From Goodfellowiella coeruleoviolacea (GTDB lineage: Bacteria; Actinomycetota; Actinomycetes; Mycobacteriales; Pseudonocardiaceae): a stretch of 64,000 nucleotides of DNA. Positions 31,580 to 39,940 of this stretch are shown here, piece after piece; position 1 is the first letter of the stretch, and each line of letters starts with the position of its first letter. Where the stretch lies: assembly GCF_024171785.1 (NCBI RefSeq), contig NZ_JAMTCK010000002.1, positions 62,001-126,000 on the forward strand. Reading direction: 5' to 3'. A program made the position numbers and the translations under genes. The notes under the pieces were generated by a model. The model searched no databases. It was not told the DNA's origin and was given only the letters and a program-made list of their open reading frames with translations.

Positions 31580-33628
31580 ATGAGCGGACCAGGAGCGCGG
31601 GTTCGGCCGCGCTGGGCGCTGGTGTTGTCCTTGGTCGCGCTGCTGTTCGCCACCGGCAGCCCGGCCCAGGCGGCGGGGTCGGGCCCGGCGGCGACCGCGA
31701 CGCGGACCGGGATGAGCTGGGCTGTCCTCGGGCAGCAGGGCGGGTACGTCCACGTCGGCGCGGACGCGCGGACCAACGCGTACACCGGGGACACCTCGGT
31801 CGACCAGTACCTGCACGCCCTGTGCCTGTTGGTCGACGGCCAGGCCGCGCCCGGCGGGATCGCCTTCGACCAGAACAACGGCTGGGCGCGCGGCCGGGTG
31901 CGGGTCACCGCCCCGGTGCGCGGTGACGCGCTGACGTCCCAGCAGCAGGGTGACGCGCTGTGCGCCACCTCGTTCGGCGCCGGCTGGCGGCTGGCCGAGT
32001 TCCACGACGGCAGGTACGGGCAGAACTTCAGCGTGCCCGGCGGCTGGTCGTTCTGGGCGGCCGGCCAGTTGACCCCGGGGACGCGGTTCTGGGTGGCCAT
32101 CAACGACCAGCCGGCCAATCCGTGGAACTCCGCGGGTGAGCTGCCGCCACCGGTGGTGGGTCGGGAGGACGACCTGCTGGTCAAGACCCGGCTGCAGGAA
32201 CTGACCCAGCCGCTGCTGGGCTTCGCCAGGGACCAGCGGTTCCGGGACGTCGTCACCGCGGGGGTGGCCCGGCGCTTCGACGGCGACGACAACGTGCTGC
32301 TGACCGACGTGATCACTGCGGCGGAGCAGGCGAAGATCGTCGACACCGGCTCGGCGGCGTGGCAGGACCTCAAGGCCAGGGTCGCCCAGTTCGAGAACCT
32401 CAACGGCCGGAGCTACGCCCCGCAGATCTACATCCCCAACTACGGGGACGGCGCCGTGCCCGGCGCGCAGGTGGTCATGACGGTGTTCGAGTCCGATCCC
32501 ACCAGGACGGACCTGCCCGCCTACCAGTTGGACGCCAACGGCAACCTCGCCGTCAGGAGCGAGCCGGTCAACGAGGCCTACGCCGAGACCCACGAGGTCT
32601 GGGTGCTCTCGCCCAACGAGCGGATCGGCCTGAACCCGACCGAGCTGCGGGAGACCAGGGAGATGGCCGAGGCCGAGGAGTCGGCCAGCCGGTCGGGCGT
32701 GGGGATCAGCGCCGTGTGCAACCCGACCGGGCTGCGCAACAACAAGGGGCTGGAGTACCTGCAGAAGTTCCGGATCCCCGACCCCCGCTCGCTCGAACCG
32801 TGGACGCGGGGCAAGCTGGAGATGCGGCTGTTCGTGGTGGGCAAGGACGGGGCGATCATCAAGAACGCCTACTTCGGCGGACTCAAACCGAAGACCCTGA
32901 AGAACGGCATCTACCCCGACATGTTCCTCACCACCTGGGACCGGGCGGTCTGGGGGGACTACCTGGCGTACAAGTGGCTGGAGGTCGACGGCGGCCCGAA
33001 CATCGAGATCTCGCTCGGCCTGAGCGTGACGATCCTGAAGCTGATCAACGCCAAGATCGACGTGAAGGCGCTGCTCAACAACAGCGACGACGACGCGGGT
33101 GCCGGTGTGGTGATGTTCGGCGAATCCACCTACATCACCTACAGCACCGGAACGGTCGAGTGGAACGTCTGCAGCATGGGCGGGGACGGCGGCACCGGCG
33201 ATGACAACCTGGCGCGCTCGGCCCTGGCGGTGGCCTCGTCGGTCTTCCCGGGCTACGAGCCGGGGAGGGTCAACGACGGGTCCAGGGACACCAGCGTGGG
33301 CGGCGCCACGAGTTGGGCGAACGCCGACAAGTACGGGCCGAACGGGTTCCTGCCCCAGTGGGTCCAGCTCGACTTCGGCACGGACAAGACGTTCTCCAAG
33401 GTCGTGCTCTACACGAGTTCCGGATACCCGATCCGGGACTACGACCTGCAAACCTGGAACGGGACGACCTGGGTCACCGTGGCCACCAAGAACGGCAACA
33501 CCGATCTCATGGTGACCCACCAGTGGACGACGCCGCTGACCTCGCGCCTGCTCCGGGTCTACGGCCGCAGCGGCCCCACCCACCAGCCGCAGTACGTGCG
33601 GGTGAACGAGTTGGAGGTCTACCGCTAG
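31580..33628 (+). CDS. Secreted protein with C-terminal F5/8 type C (discoidin) domain
   Basis: A 682-residue exported protein. ATG 31580 follows GGGAG and opens with a classical signal peptide (basic start, hydrophobic core, cleavage near SPAQAAG). The last 140 or so residues (NLARSALAVASSV to the end) are a discoidin/CBM32-type beta-sandwich that usually binds glycans, with WVQLDFG and RVNELEVY at its ends. The region before it has recognisable stretches such as YAPQIYIPNYGDG and a conserved-looking WVLSPNERIGL, which may belong to a domain of unknown function (DUF3103-like is my guess). I see no protease or glycosidase active-site motif. The role is unknown; cell-surface or polysaccharide binding is likely. 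Confidence 0.75.
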   Translation: MSGPGARVRPRWALVLSLVALLFATGSPAQAAGSGPAATATRTGMSWAVLGQQGGYVHVGADARTNAYTGDTSVDQYLHALCLLVDGQAAPGGIAFDQNNGWARGRVRVTAPVRGDALTSQQQGDALCATSFGAGWRLAEFHDGRYGQNFSVPGGWSFWAAGQLTPGTRFWVAINDQPANPWNSAGELPPPVVGREDDLLVKTRLQELTQPLLGFARDQRFRDVVTAGVARRFDGDDNVLLTDVITAAEQAKIVDTGSAAWQDLKARVAQFENLNGRSYAPQIYIPNYGDGAVPGAQVVMTVFESDPTRTDLPAYQLDANGNLAVRSEPVNEAYAETHEVWVLSPNERIGLNPTELRETREMAEAEESASRSGVGISAVCNPTGLRNNKGLEYLQKFRIPDPRSLEPWTRGKLEMRLFVVGKDGAIIKNAYFGGLKPKTLKNGIYPDMFLTTWDRAVWGDYLAYKWLEVDGGPNIEISLGLSVTILKLINAKIDVKALLNNSDDDAGAGVVMFGESTYITYSTGTVEWNVCSMGGDGGTGDDNLARSALAVASSVFPGYEPGRVNDGSRDTSVGGATSWANADKYGPNGFLPQWVQLDFGTDKTFSKVVLYTSSGYPIRDYDLQTWNGTTWVTVATKNGNTDLMVTHQWTTPLTSRLLRVYGRSGPTHQPQYVRVNELEVYR

Positions 33629-33655
33629 CGGTTCCGGTCACCGGCCAGGGGGAGG

Positions 33656-33688
33656 TGGTGCTACCCGGTGTCACGCCGGGTAGCACCA
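33656..33688. terminator. Terminator hairpin
   Basis: Perfect 13-bp stem TGGTGCTACCCGG / CCGGGTAGCACCA with a 7-base loop, 27 bp after the stop of the secreted-protein gene. Confidence 0.85.
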
Positions 33689-33767
33689 TCGTGCGTGGTC
33701 GTGACGCGGAACTCTGCGAACTCGCGCCGCGTTTGGCAGGGTGGGTCACAGCGAGGAAGGGAGCGAC

Positions 33768-33980
33768 ATGCGACTGTTGCGGAAACTCACCGTTCTGGCC
33801 GGTGCTGCCGGCGCGGTGCGGGCCTACGCGCGCAAGAACCCGGAGAAGGTCGGCAAGTTCGTCGACCAGGCTGCCAAGTTCGTTGACAAGCGCACCCACG
33901 GCAGGTACCACCAGCAGATCGACGGGGCGGCGCGCAAGCTGCGCACGATGACCGGCGGCGCGTCCCACCCGGCGCACTGA
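33768..33980 (+). CDS. Small antitoxin-like protein (MT0933/Rv0909 family)
   Basis: A 70-residue basic protein starting at ATG 33768 after GAGGAAGGGAG. The segment KVGKFVDQAAKFVDKRTHGR followed by a helix with AARKLRTM matches the pattern of mycobacterial MT0933-type antitoxins, which normally precede a polyketide-cyclase-like toxin. No toxin partner follows; the next gene is an unrelated exporter on the other strand. It is thus an orphan. These small proteins are also annotated as CsbD-like stress proteins in some genomes, so toxin neutralisation is uncertain. Confidence 0.6.
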   Translation: MRLLRKLTVLAGAAGAVRAYARKNPEKVGKFVDQAAKFVDKRTHGRYHQQIDGAARKLRTMTGGASHPAH

Positions 33981-34342
33981 TCCGCCCGTCGGGCGTTATG
34001 TCCAGTTCGGACGGTCCGAACTGGAGTGTCCTGGGCTGGCCGCCGGGCTGGGATCGACCGGCGAGGGGGCGCTGTGCGCGGCTGTGCGGGTGGACGAAGC
34101 GGACTGGGAACGCCGGCTGCCCGAAGCCTGGGCGCACCTGGTCCGCACCTGTCCCGCGACCAGCGTTCGCTGGCCGACCACGCCCGGCTGCCCGTGGAGC
34201 CGCAACCCGCTGTCGGGTAGCCCGTCCTGGCTGGCACCCGGTGCCCGCGGCGGCGCGCCCGTGACGCCAGGCCCGCACCGGCCGTCACCCTGGGCCGGCA
34301 GTTTTCCTGGGCCGGCAGTTTCGTGGGTCGGCTGACCCGGAG
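33981..34342. other. Intergenic region with palindromes and a possible decayed frame
   Basis: It begins with the short palindrome CGCCCGTCGGGCG (33983-33995) and the longer one at 34001-34025. After that, 34026-34250 reads like coding sequence in two successive plus frames (VDEADWERRLPEAWAHLV, then SLADHARLPVEPQPAVG). It has no start or family match and could be a frameshifted gene remnant. Weak evidence. Confidence 0.3.
34001..34025. promoter_or_regulatory. 25-bp perfect palindrome
   Basis: TCCAGTTCGGAC and its exact complement around a single central G. It stands 20 bp after the antitoxin-like gene, so it may be a terminator. With almost no loop and twofold symmetry it may equally be a protein-binding operator. 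Confidence 0.6.
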
Positions 34343-35755
34343 CTACCGGGCGCGCCGGGGGAACAGGGCGGTGGGCAGGATGCTGAGCAGGGTCAGGACC
34401 AGCGCCCAGCGGAAGGTGTCGCTGAACGCGACGGTTGGCGTGGCGGCGTGGTCCAGTCCGTTCTGCAGGGTGACCACCAGCACCGCCGTGCCCAGTGCGC
34501 CGCCGACGCGGTTCAGCACGTTGATCGCGCTGGCGGCGCGCGGCACCTGGCTCCGGTCGACCGAGGCGTAGACCGTGGCCATGCCGGGGGCCATGGTCAT
34601 GCCCAGCCCGATGCCGCGCGCGAGCAGTGAACCGGTCAGCACCCAGCCGGCGGGGTGGCTGGCGAGCTGGGTGAAGGCGAGCGTGCCCAGCAGCGACAGG
34701 CCGATGCCGGTCAGCATGATCGTGCGCGGTCCGATGCGGTCGGTCAGCCGGCCGGCCACGATCGTCGCCACCGCGGTGCCCAGCGCCTGCGGTGCGAGCA
34801 GCAGCCCAGCGGTGACCGCGTCGGCGTGCTCGACCTGCTGGTAGTACAGCGGCAGCAGCAGCATCGAGCTGTACAGCGACGCGCCCAGCACGAACGAACT
34901 CGCGGTGGCGACGGCAAAACCGCGGCGGGCGAACAGGCGCAGGTCGATCAGGGGAGTGCGGCGGCCGCGCAGGGCGTGCACCCCGTAGCCGAGCAGCAGG
35001 GCGGCACCGGCGGTGAGGAACAGTCCGGTGTGGACGGAACCGAAGCCGCCCGAGGCGCTGGCGGTGGTGAACCCGTAGACCAGTGCGGCCAGTCCCGGCG
35101 ACAGCAGGGCGACGCCGAGCAGGTCGAGCCGGTTGGCCCGGGCGGCCGGCTGATCGGCTGGCACCACCCGGGCGGCCAGGACCAGGGTGACGATCCCGAT
35201 CGGCACGTTGACGTAGAACATCCAGCGCCAGTCGAGGGTCTGCACGATGGCGCCGCCGAGCACCGGTCCCAGCACCGGGGCGACCGTGGCCGGCAGGGTG
35301 ACGACGCCGATCGCGCGCCCCAGCCGGGCCGGGCCCGCGGCCTGGGCGAACAGCGACTGGCCGATCGGCTGCATCATGCCGCCGCCGATGCCCTGCACCA
35401 CGCGGAAGGCGATCAGCGCCGGCGTTGACCAGGCCAGCCCGCACAGCGCGGAGCCGGCGACGAACAGCGCGACCGAGACCAGCCACATCGTCTTGCCGCC
35501 GAAGCGCTCGGTCGCCCAGCCGGACAGCGGGATGACCACCGACACGGCGAGCAGGTAGCCGGTCGACACCCACTGCACCGTCTCCAGTGGACTGCCGAGG
35601 TCGGCGGCGATGGCGTTGATGCCGACGTTGACGATGGTGGTGTCCAGGATCGCGAGGATCGCGCCGAGGATCAGCACACCGCCCATGCGCAGCAGGGCCG
35701 GGTCCAGCCGGTCGGTGGCCGCGGGTGCGGGTTGGGCGGCGGGAGCGGTTGTCAT
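34343..35755 (-). CDS. DHA2-family MFS drug exporter
   Basis: A 470-residue proton-driven exporter of the EmrB/QacA family, with about 14 predicted membrane helices. The family motif A region appears as SGWATERFGGKTMW. A motif C-like glycine/proline-rich helix follows (TVAPVLGPVLGGAIV), and LDTTIVNVGI is the typical first-helix signature. It is divergent from the TetR gene at 35869, with overlapping operator and promoter, so it is probably derepressed by a drug-like ligand. The substrate is unknown. It lies about 10 kb from the depsipeptide genes, so it is probably not the dedicated product exporter. Confidence 0.92.
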   Translation of the reverse strand: MTTAPAAQPAPAATDRLDPALLRMGGVLILGAILAILDTTIVNVGINAIAADLGSPLETVQWVSTGYLLAVSVVIPLSGWATERFGGKTMWLVSVALFVAGSALCGLAWSTPALIAFRVVQGIGGGMMQPIGQSLFAQAAGPARLGRAIGVVTLPATVAPVLGPVLGGAIVQTLDWRWMFYVNVPIGIVTLVLAARVVPADQPAARANRLDLLGVALLSPGLAALVYGFTTASASGGFGSVHTGLFLTAGAALLLGYGVHALRGRRTPLIDLRLFARRGFAVATASSFVLGASLYSSMLLLPLYYQQVEHADAVTAGLLLAPQALGTAVATIVAGRLTDRIGPRTIMLTGIGLSLLGTLAFTQLASHPAGWVLTGSLLARGIGLGMTMAPGMATVYASVDRSQVPRAASAINVLNRVGGALGTAVLVVTLQNGLDHAATPTVAFSDTFRWALVLTLLSILPTALFPRRAR

Positions 35756-35794
35756 GTGATGACTCCTGGGGAGGGTGGAAGTGGAACGCCGAAC

Positions 35795-35823
35795 ACGTTA
35801 GGTCCGACCCATTAATAGGTCAA
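35795..35823 (-). promoter_or_regulatory. Exporter promoter overlapping a TetR-type operator
   Basis: On the minus strand TTGACC (35823-35818), a 17-base spacer and TAACGT (35800-35795) form a good sigma-70-type promoter reading into the exporter. The near-perfect palindrome GACCCATTAATAGGTC (35806-35821) covers the -35 and spacer. It is AT-rich in the centre and unlike its surroundings. This is the expected geometry for repression by the divergent TetR protein. Confidence 0.7.
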
Positions 35824-35868
35824 GGCTAAATTTGTGCCGAGCCTAAGGGTGGCCGCTACCATGTGCCC

Positions 35869-36555
35869 ATGGGTGAACTCGGGAGCGGGCTGCGCGAACT
35901 CAAGAAGCAGCAGACCAGGACGGCGATCTCGCACGTGGCCACGCGGCTGTTCATCGAGCGCGGGTTTGACCGGGTGACGATCGCCGAGGTGGCGGCGGCG
36001 GCCGAGGTGGCCAAGATGACCGTCACCAACCACTTCCCGCGCAAGGAGGACCTGGTTTTCGACGTGCACGCGGAACTCGTGGCCCGGCCCGCGCGGACGG
36101 TGGCCGAGCGCGCCGCCGGTGAGTCCGCGTTCGACGCGCTGCGCCGCGCCTACTTCGCGGCGCTCGACCGCAGGGACGCGCTCCTCGGGTTCTCCGGGGT
36201 GGAGTTCGCCCGCCTGATCACCGAGAGCCCGACGTTGCTGGCGCGGCTGCGGGAGCTGCACGGGGAGCAGGAGGACGCGCTGACCGGTGTGCTCGCCGAG
36301 GAGACCGGTGCGCCGGTCCTCGCCCGCGCCGCGGCCGTCCAACTCGTCGGGGCCGAGCGGGTGCTGTTCCACGAGGTGCTGCGCCGCACCCTGGCCGGAG
36401 CGAGCCACGACGAGATCGCGGCCGGTCTCGCCGAGGTGGCCGAACAGGTCTTCGCACTGCTCGAACCCGGCCTCGGCGACTTCGCCCGGCGGGCCGGCGC
36501 GACCGGCCAGGAGTCCGGATCGGCCGCGCGCCGCGGTGGCGCCGGAGTCGGCTGA
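35869..36555 (+). CDS. TetR-family repressor
   Basis: About 228 residues. The N-terminal helix-turn-helix is visible as TIAEVAAAAEVAKMTVTNHF at roughly residues 38-57, followed by a helical ligand-binding domain with no recognised specificity. The start is uncertain between ATG 35869 and GTG 35863. It is divergent from the DHA2 exporter and almost certainly its repressor, binding the palindrome at 35806-35821 and perhaps its own promoter. Confidence 0.9.
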   Translation: MGELGSGLRELKKQQTRTAISHVATRLFIERGFDRVTIAEVAAAAEVAKMTVTNHFPRKEDLVFDVHAELVARPARTVAERAAGESAFDALRRAYFAALDRRDALLGFSGVEFARLITESPTLLARLRELHGEQEDALTGVLAEETGAPVLARAAAVQLVGAERVLFHEVLRRTLAGASHDEIAAGLAEVAEQVFALLEPGLGDFARRAGATGQESGSAARRGGAGVG

Positions 36556-36570
36556 TCGGGCCGAGCGGCC

Positions 36571-36586
36571 AGTGGTCCAGACCAAG
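36571..36586 (+). promoter_or_regulatory. DasR-like operator (dre) upstream of the sugar ABC operon
   Basis: AGTGGTCCAGACCAAG matches the Streptomyces dre consensus AGTGGTCTAGACCACT at 13 of 16 positions, with the TGGTC-AGACCA core intact. It lies 140 bp before the binding-protein start. Confidence 0.7.
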
Positions 36587-36726
36587 CCGGGGAGTCCGGG
36601 TAACCGCGCGGTGCGCAGACCGTAATGCGCGAACCTGTTGACCAGGCCCAGGTCGTCAGGCAGCCTTGCTCGCAACGACAACCGAACTGCGGGTGTTGCC
36701 GGCCCCGCAAGAGAAGGAGCGTCGTA

Positions 36727-38019
36727 GTGAAGCGATCAGTCGCGCTGTCGGTGGGTCTGTGCGCCGTTCTCGCCGTGGTCGCCTGTGGACCACCGCGGGC
36801 GTCGTCCACCGGGCCGGCAACCGACGAGAGCACCGGAACGGTGAAGGTCTGGCTGTTCCAGGAGGCGAACAACGCACCCAAGGAGGCGGTCGTCGCCGAG
36901 GCGGTCACCGAGTTCCAGGCCGCGCACCAGGGTGTCACCGTCGAGGTGCAGTACATCGCGACCGAGTCGCGCGCCGAGCGGATGACCGGTGCGTTCAACG
37001 ACCCGGGCAACGCCCCGGACGTGGTCGAGTACGGCAACACCGACATGGCCAACTACGTCGCGGTCGGCGGGCTGGCCGACATCACGGGCGCACTGGACTC
37101 GTGGGCTGAGGGAAGTGGTCTAGACCCTCGGATCGTGGAGAGCACCGAGGTGGACGGGAAGCGGTACGGGCTGCCGTGGTACATCGGGGTGCGCGCGCTC
37201 TACTACCGGACCGACATCTTCGCCGAACTCAACCTGCGGCCACCGCAGACCCTGGGCGAACTGGTCGAGACCGCGCGGCAGATCCGCGCGGCAAAGCCGG
37301 ACCTGTACGGGATCAGCGTGGGTGGCCGGTACGTCTACGGCCTGGCGCCGATGATCTGGGCGGCCGGCGGCGAGCTGGCCACCAAGCAGGGCGACCGCTA
37401 CGTCAGCGGCCTGAACACCGACGCGGCCAAGAGCGGCATCGCCACGTACGCGAGCCTGATCAACGACGCGATCTGCCCGCCGGCGAACTGCGCGCAGCTG
37501 ACCGGCACGGCCAGCGTGCAGGCGTTCGCCTCGGGCAAGGCGGCCATGACGATCGGCGGTGACTTCAACAGGTCCACTGTGGATGCTGGTGAGGCCAGGG
37601 GCAAGTACGCGGTGGTCCCGCTGCCCGGCACCACCCCGGGCAGCGTCGCACCGGCCTTCGCCGGCGGCAACAACCTGGGCGTGTTGCGCAGCAGCAAGCA
37701 CGCGACCCTGGCCAGCCAGTTCATCGAACTGCTCGGCGGACGGACCTACCAGCAGAAGATGTTCGCGGCCATGACCTACCTGCCCACGTTCACCGACCTG
37801 CAGGACGAGGTGACCAGGAGCAACCCGGCGCTGGAGCCGTTCGTGGCCACGATCAAGGCGGGCACCAAGTTCGTCCCGCTGGACAAGGCCTGGGCGACCA
37901 TCGACGCGCAGGGCGTGCTGCCCACCATGGTGCAGGAGATCGCGGTCGGCGCCAAGACGCTGGACCAGGCGGTCGCCGCGGCGGATGAGCAGATGAACTC
38001 CCTGCTCGCCAAGGGCTGA
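36727..38019 (+). CDS. Sugar ABC importer lipoprotein (extracellular solute-binding)
   Basis: A 430-residue family 1 solute-binding protein. GTG 36727 follows GAAGGAG and opens with a lipoprotein signal peptide whose lipobox is VVAC, so Cys20 should be lipidated. KVWLFQEANNAP and the later GLPWYIGVRALYYRTDIF are typical of carbohydrate-binding family 1 proteins. It leads an operon with two permeases and no ATPase, so a shared MsiK-type ATPase is expected. DasR-like operators before and inside the gene, and the adjacent N-acetylglucosaminidase, point to GlcNAc or chitooligosaccharides (DasA-like). Substrate is inferred from regulation and context, not from binding residues. Confidence 0.88.
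   Translation: MKRSVALSVGLCAVLAVVACGPPRASSTGPATDESTGTVKVWLFQEANNAPKEAVVAEAVTEFQAAHQGVTVEVQYIATESRAERMTGAFNDPGNAPDVVEYGNTDMANYVAVGGLADITGALDSWAEGSGLDPRIVESTEVDGKRYGLPWYIGVRALYYRTDIFAELNLRPPQTLGELVETARQIRAAKPDLYGISVGGRYVYGLAPMIWAAGGELATKQGDRYVSGLNTDAAKSGIATYASLINDAICPPANCAQLTGTASVQAFASGKAAMTIGGDFNRSTVDAGEARGKYAVVPLPGTTPGSVAPAFAGGNNLGVLRSSKHATLASQFIELLGGRTYQQKMFAAMTYLPTFTDLQDEVTRSNPALEPFVATIKAGTKFVPLDKAWATIDAQGVLPTMVQEIAVGAKTLDQAVAAADEQMNSLLAKG
37114..37129 (+). promoter_or_regulatory. DasR-like operator inside the binding-protein gene
   Basis: AGTGGTCTAGACCCTC, 13 of 16 to the dre consensus with the central TGGTCTAGACC exact. It forces a rare CTA leucine codon in a GC-rich gene, which argues against chance. 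Confidence 0.6.
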
Positions 38020-38022
38020 TCC

Positions 38023-38973
38023 ATGGCCGTCGCGGACACGCTCGCCCGCCGGGTGCCGCCGCGCCGCCGGCCACCGCGCCGGCGGCACCGGCTGGTGCTG
38101 CTCGCCTACCTCGCGCCCGCCGCGGTCGTCCTGATCGGACTGCTCGGCTACCCGCTCTACCAGCTGGTGCAGATGTCCTTCTACGACTACGGCCAGGAAC
38201 AGGTCAGTGGTGGGGCACCGGTGCACTGGATCGGTCTGGACAACTACACCGCCCTGTTCGGTGACCCGCAGTTCTGGTCGGTGCTGCTGCAGACCGTGCT
38301 GTTCGCCGCGGTCTGCGTGGTGCTCACCATCCTGGTCGGCCTGTTGCTGGCGTTCCTGGCCGCCCGGCTGCGACCGTGGGTGCGCACGGTGCTGTTCATC
38401 GCGGCGCTGGAGGCCTGGGCCGCGCCGGCGGTGACCGGCTCCACGGTCTGGCTGTTCATGTTCGACGCGAACTTCGGCATCGTCAACGAGGTGCTCACCA
38501 GTCTGGGCATGGCCTACTTCGACGGCCACTCCTGGACCTTCGGAAAGCTCAGCGCGTTCGGGCTGGTGGCGGCCGAAGTGGTGTGGTGCTCGTTCCCGTT
38601 CGTGATGGTCACGCTGTACGCGGGGCTGCGCGGCATCTCACCGGACGTGCTGGAGGCGGCGGCACTGGACGGCGCCTCGGGCCGCCGGACGCTGGTGAGC
38701 ATCGTGATCCCGATGCTGCGCCCGGCGCTGACCGTGGTCACGATCCAGTCGATCATCTGGGACATGAAGGTGTTCGGTCAGATCTACATCATGACCGACG
38801 GCGGCGGGATCGCCGGCCGCAACCTGGTGCTCAACGTCTACGCCTACCAGAAGGCCTTCGCCTCCTCCCAGTACGGCGCCGGCGCGGCCATCGGTGTGGT
38901 CACCGTGATCCTGCTGCTGCTGGTCACCGTCGTGCACCTGAACATCACCCGCCGGCGAGGGGAGGAACTGTGA
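38023..38973 (+). CDS. Sugar ABC importer permease 1 (MalF type)
   Basis: A 316-residue inner-membrane permease with six predicted helices after a basic N-terminus. The cytoplasmic EAA loop that contacts the ATPase is EAAALDGASGRRTLVSIVIP. It starts 3 bp after the binding-protein stop and overlaps the second permease by 4 bp, so the three genes form one operon. It imports the sugar delivered by the lipoprotein at 36727-38019. Confidence 0.93.
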   Translation: MAVADTLARRVPPRRRPPRRRHRLVLLAYLAPAAVVLIGLLGYPLYQLVQMSFYDYGQEQVSGGAPVHWIGLDNYTALFGDPQFWSVLLQTVLFAAVCVVLTILVGLLLAFLAARLRPWVRTVLFIAALEAWAAPAVTGSTVWLFMFDANFGIVNEVLTSLGMAYFDGHSWTFGKLSAFGLVAAEVVWCSFPFVMVTLYAGLRGISPDVLEAAALDGASGRRTLVSIVIPMLRPALTVVTIQSIIWDMKVFGQIYIMTDGGGIAGRNLVLNVYAYQKAFASSQYGAGAAIGVVTVILLLLVTVVHLNITRRRGEEL

Positions 38974-39896
38974 GCACTGTGGACACTCCGGCGGCACCCG
39001 CGCCGGCGCTCGGCGTGGCACGCCCCAGCGGTGGGCAGCCGCCCCGCCGTCGACGCCGGCGGCGCGGCAGTGCCCGCGCGGACGTGCTGGGACTGGTCTG
39101 CGCGGCGGTGATCGCGTTCCCGCTCTACTGGATGGTGCTGTCCGCGGTGAAGCCCGAGGGCGAGGTGCAGTCGCTGAACCCCCGGCCCTGGACGCTGCGT
39201 CCGGCGCTCGACTCGTTCCAGCGGCTGTTCAGCGTCAACGACTTCGGCCGCTACTTCCTCAACAGCGTGATCGTGGCCGTGGTGGTGGTCGTGCTGTCGG
39301 CCGGCTGCGCGTTCCTGGCGGCCACCGCGCTGACCAGGTTCCGGTTCCGGCTGCGCGGCGCACTGCTGGTCGCGCTGCTGGTGGCGCAGATGATCCCGGT
39401 GGAGTCGCTGACGATCCCGCTGTTCTTCCTCATCCGCAACCTGGGCGACGCCGTACCGCCGCTGGGGCTGAACCAGCTCGGCGCCCTGGTGCTGGTCCAC
39501 CTGGGACTCGGGCTGCCGTTCACCATCTGGATGCTGCGGGGTTTCGTCCGGGTGGTGCCCGAGGAACTGGAGGAGGCGGCCTACCTGGACGGCGCGTCCC
39601 GGTGGCAGTTCCTGACCAGGATCCTCTTCCCGCTGGTGGCCCCTGGTCTGGTGGCCACCAGCGTGTTCTCGTTCATCAACGCGTGGAACGACTTCCTGTT
39701 CGCCAAGACGCTGATCATCTCCGCGCCGGAGCAGCAGACGCTGCCGATGTCGCTGCTGGTGTTCATGAAGGTGGACCAGAACGACTGGGGCGCGATCATG
39801 GCCGGCTCGACCATCATGACCATCCCGGTGCTGGTCTTCTTCCTGTTGGTGCAACGACATCTGGTCGCCGGTACGGCCGGCGCGGTCAAGGGGTGA
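38970..39896 (+). CDS. Sugar ABC importer permease 2 (MalG type)
   Basis: A 308-residue permease. GTG 38970 overlaps the upstream TGA (GTGA), preceded by GGGGAGG. The EAA loop is EEAAYLDGASRWQFLTRILF, and the C-terminal GTAGAVKG is typical of MalG-type partners. Six helices are expected. It forms a heterodimeric channel with permease 1. The operon ends at the hairpin 7 bp downstream and encodes no ATPase. Confidence 0.93.
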   Translation: MSTVDTPAAPAPALGVARPSGGQPPRRRRRRRGSARADVLGLVCAAVIAFPLYWMVLSAVKPEGEVQSLNPRPWTLRPALDSFQRLFSVNDFGRYFLNSVIVAVVVVVLSAGCAFLAATALTRFRFRLRGALLVALLVAQMIPVESLTIPLFFLIRNLGDAVPPLGLNQLGALVLVHLGLGLPFTIWMLRGFVRVVPEELEEAAYLDGASRWQFLTRILFPLVAPGLVATSVFSFINAWNDFLFAKTLIISAPEQQTLPMSLLVFMKVDQNDWGAIMAGSTIMTIPVLVFFLLVQRHLVAGTAGAVKG

Positions 39897-39902
39897 GACG
39901 AG

Positions 39903-39931
39903 CGGGCGGCCCGACCGGTTCGGGCCGCCCG
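39903..39931. terminator. Bidirectional terminator hairpin
   Basis: Perfect 12-bp stem CGGGCGGCCCGA / TCGGGCCGCCCG with loop CCGGT, between the convergent permease and glycosidase genes. Confidence 0.85.
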
Positions 39932-39940
39932 GTCACGTCC

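Noticed and set aside
33768-33980. Complete toxin-antitoxin pair
   Set aside because: No toxin gene follows or precedes the small antitoxin-like protein.
34343-35755. Exporter of the depsipeptide
   Set aside because: It lies beyond the topoisomerase operon, about 10 kb from the cluster, with its own divergent TetR regulator.
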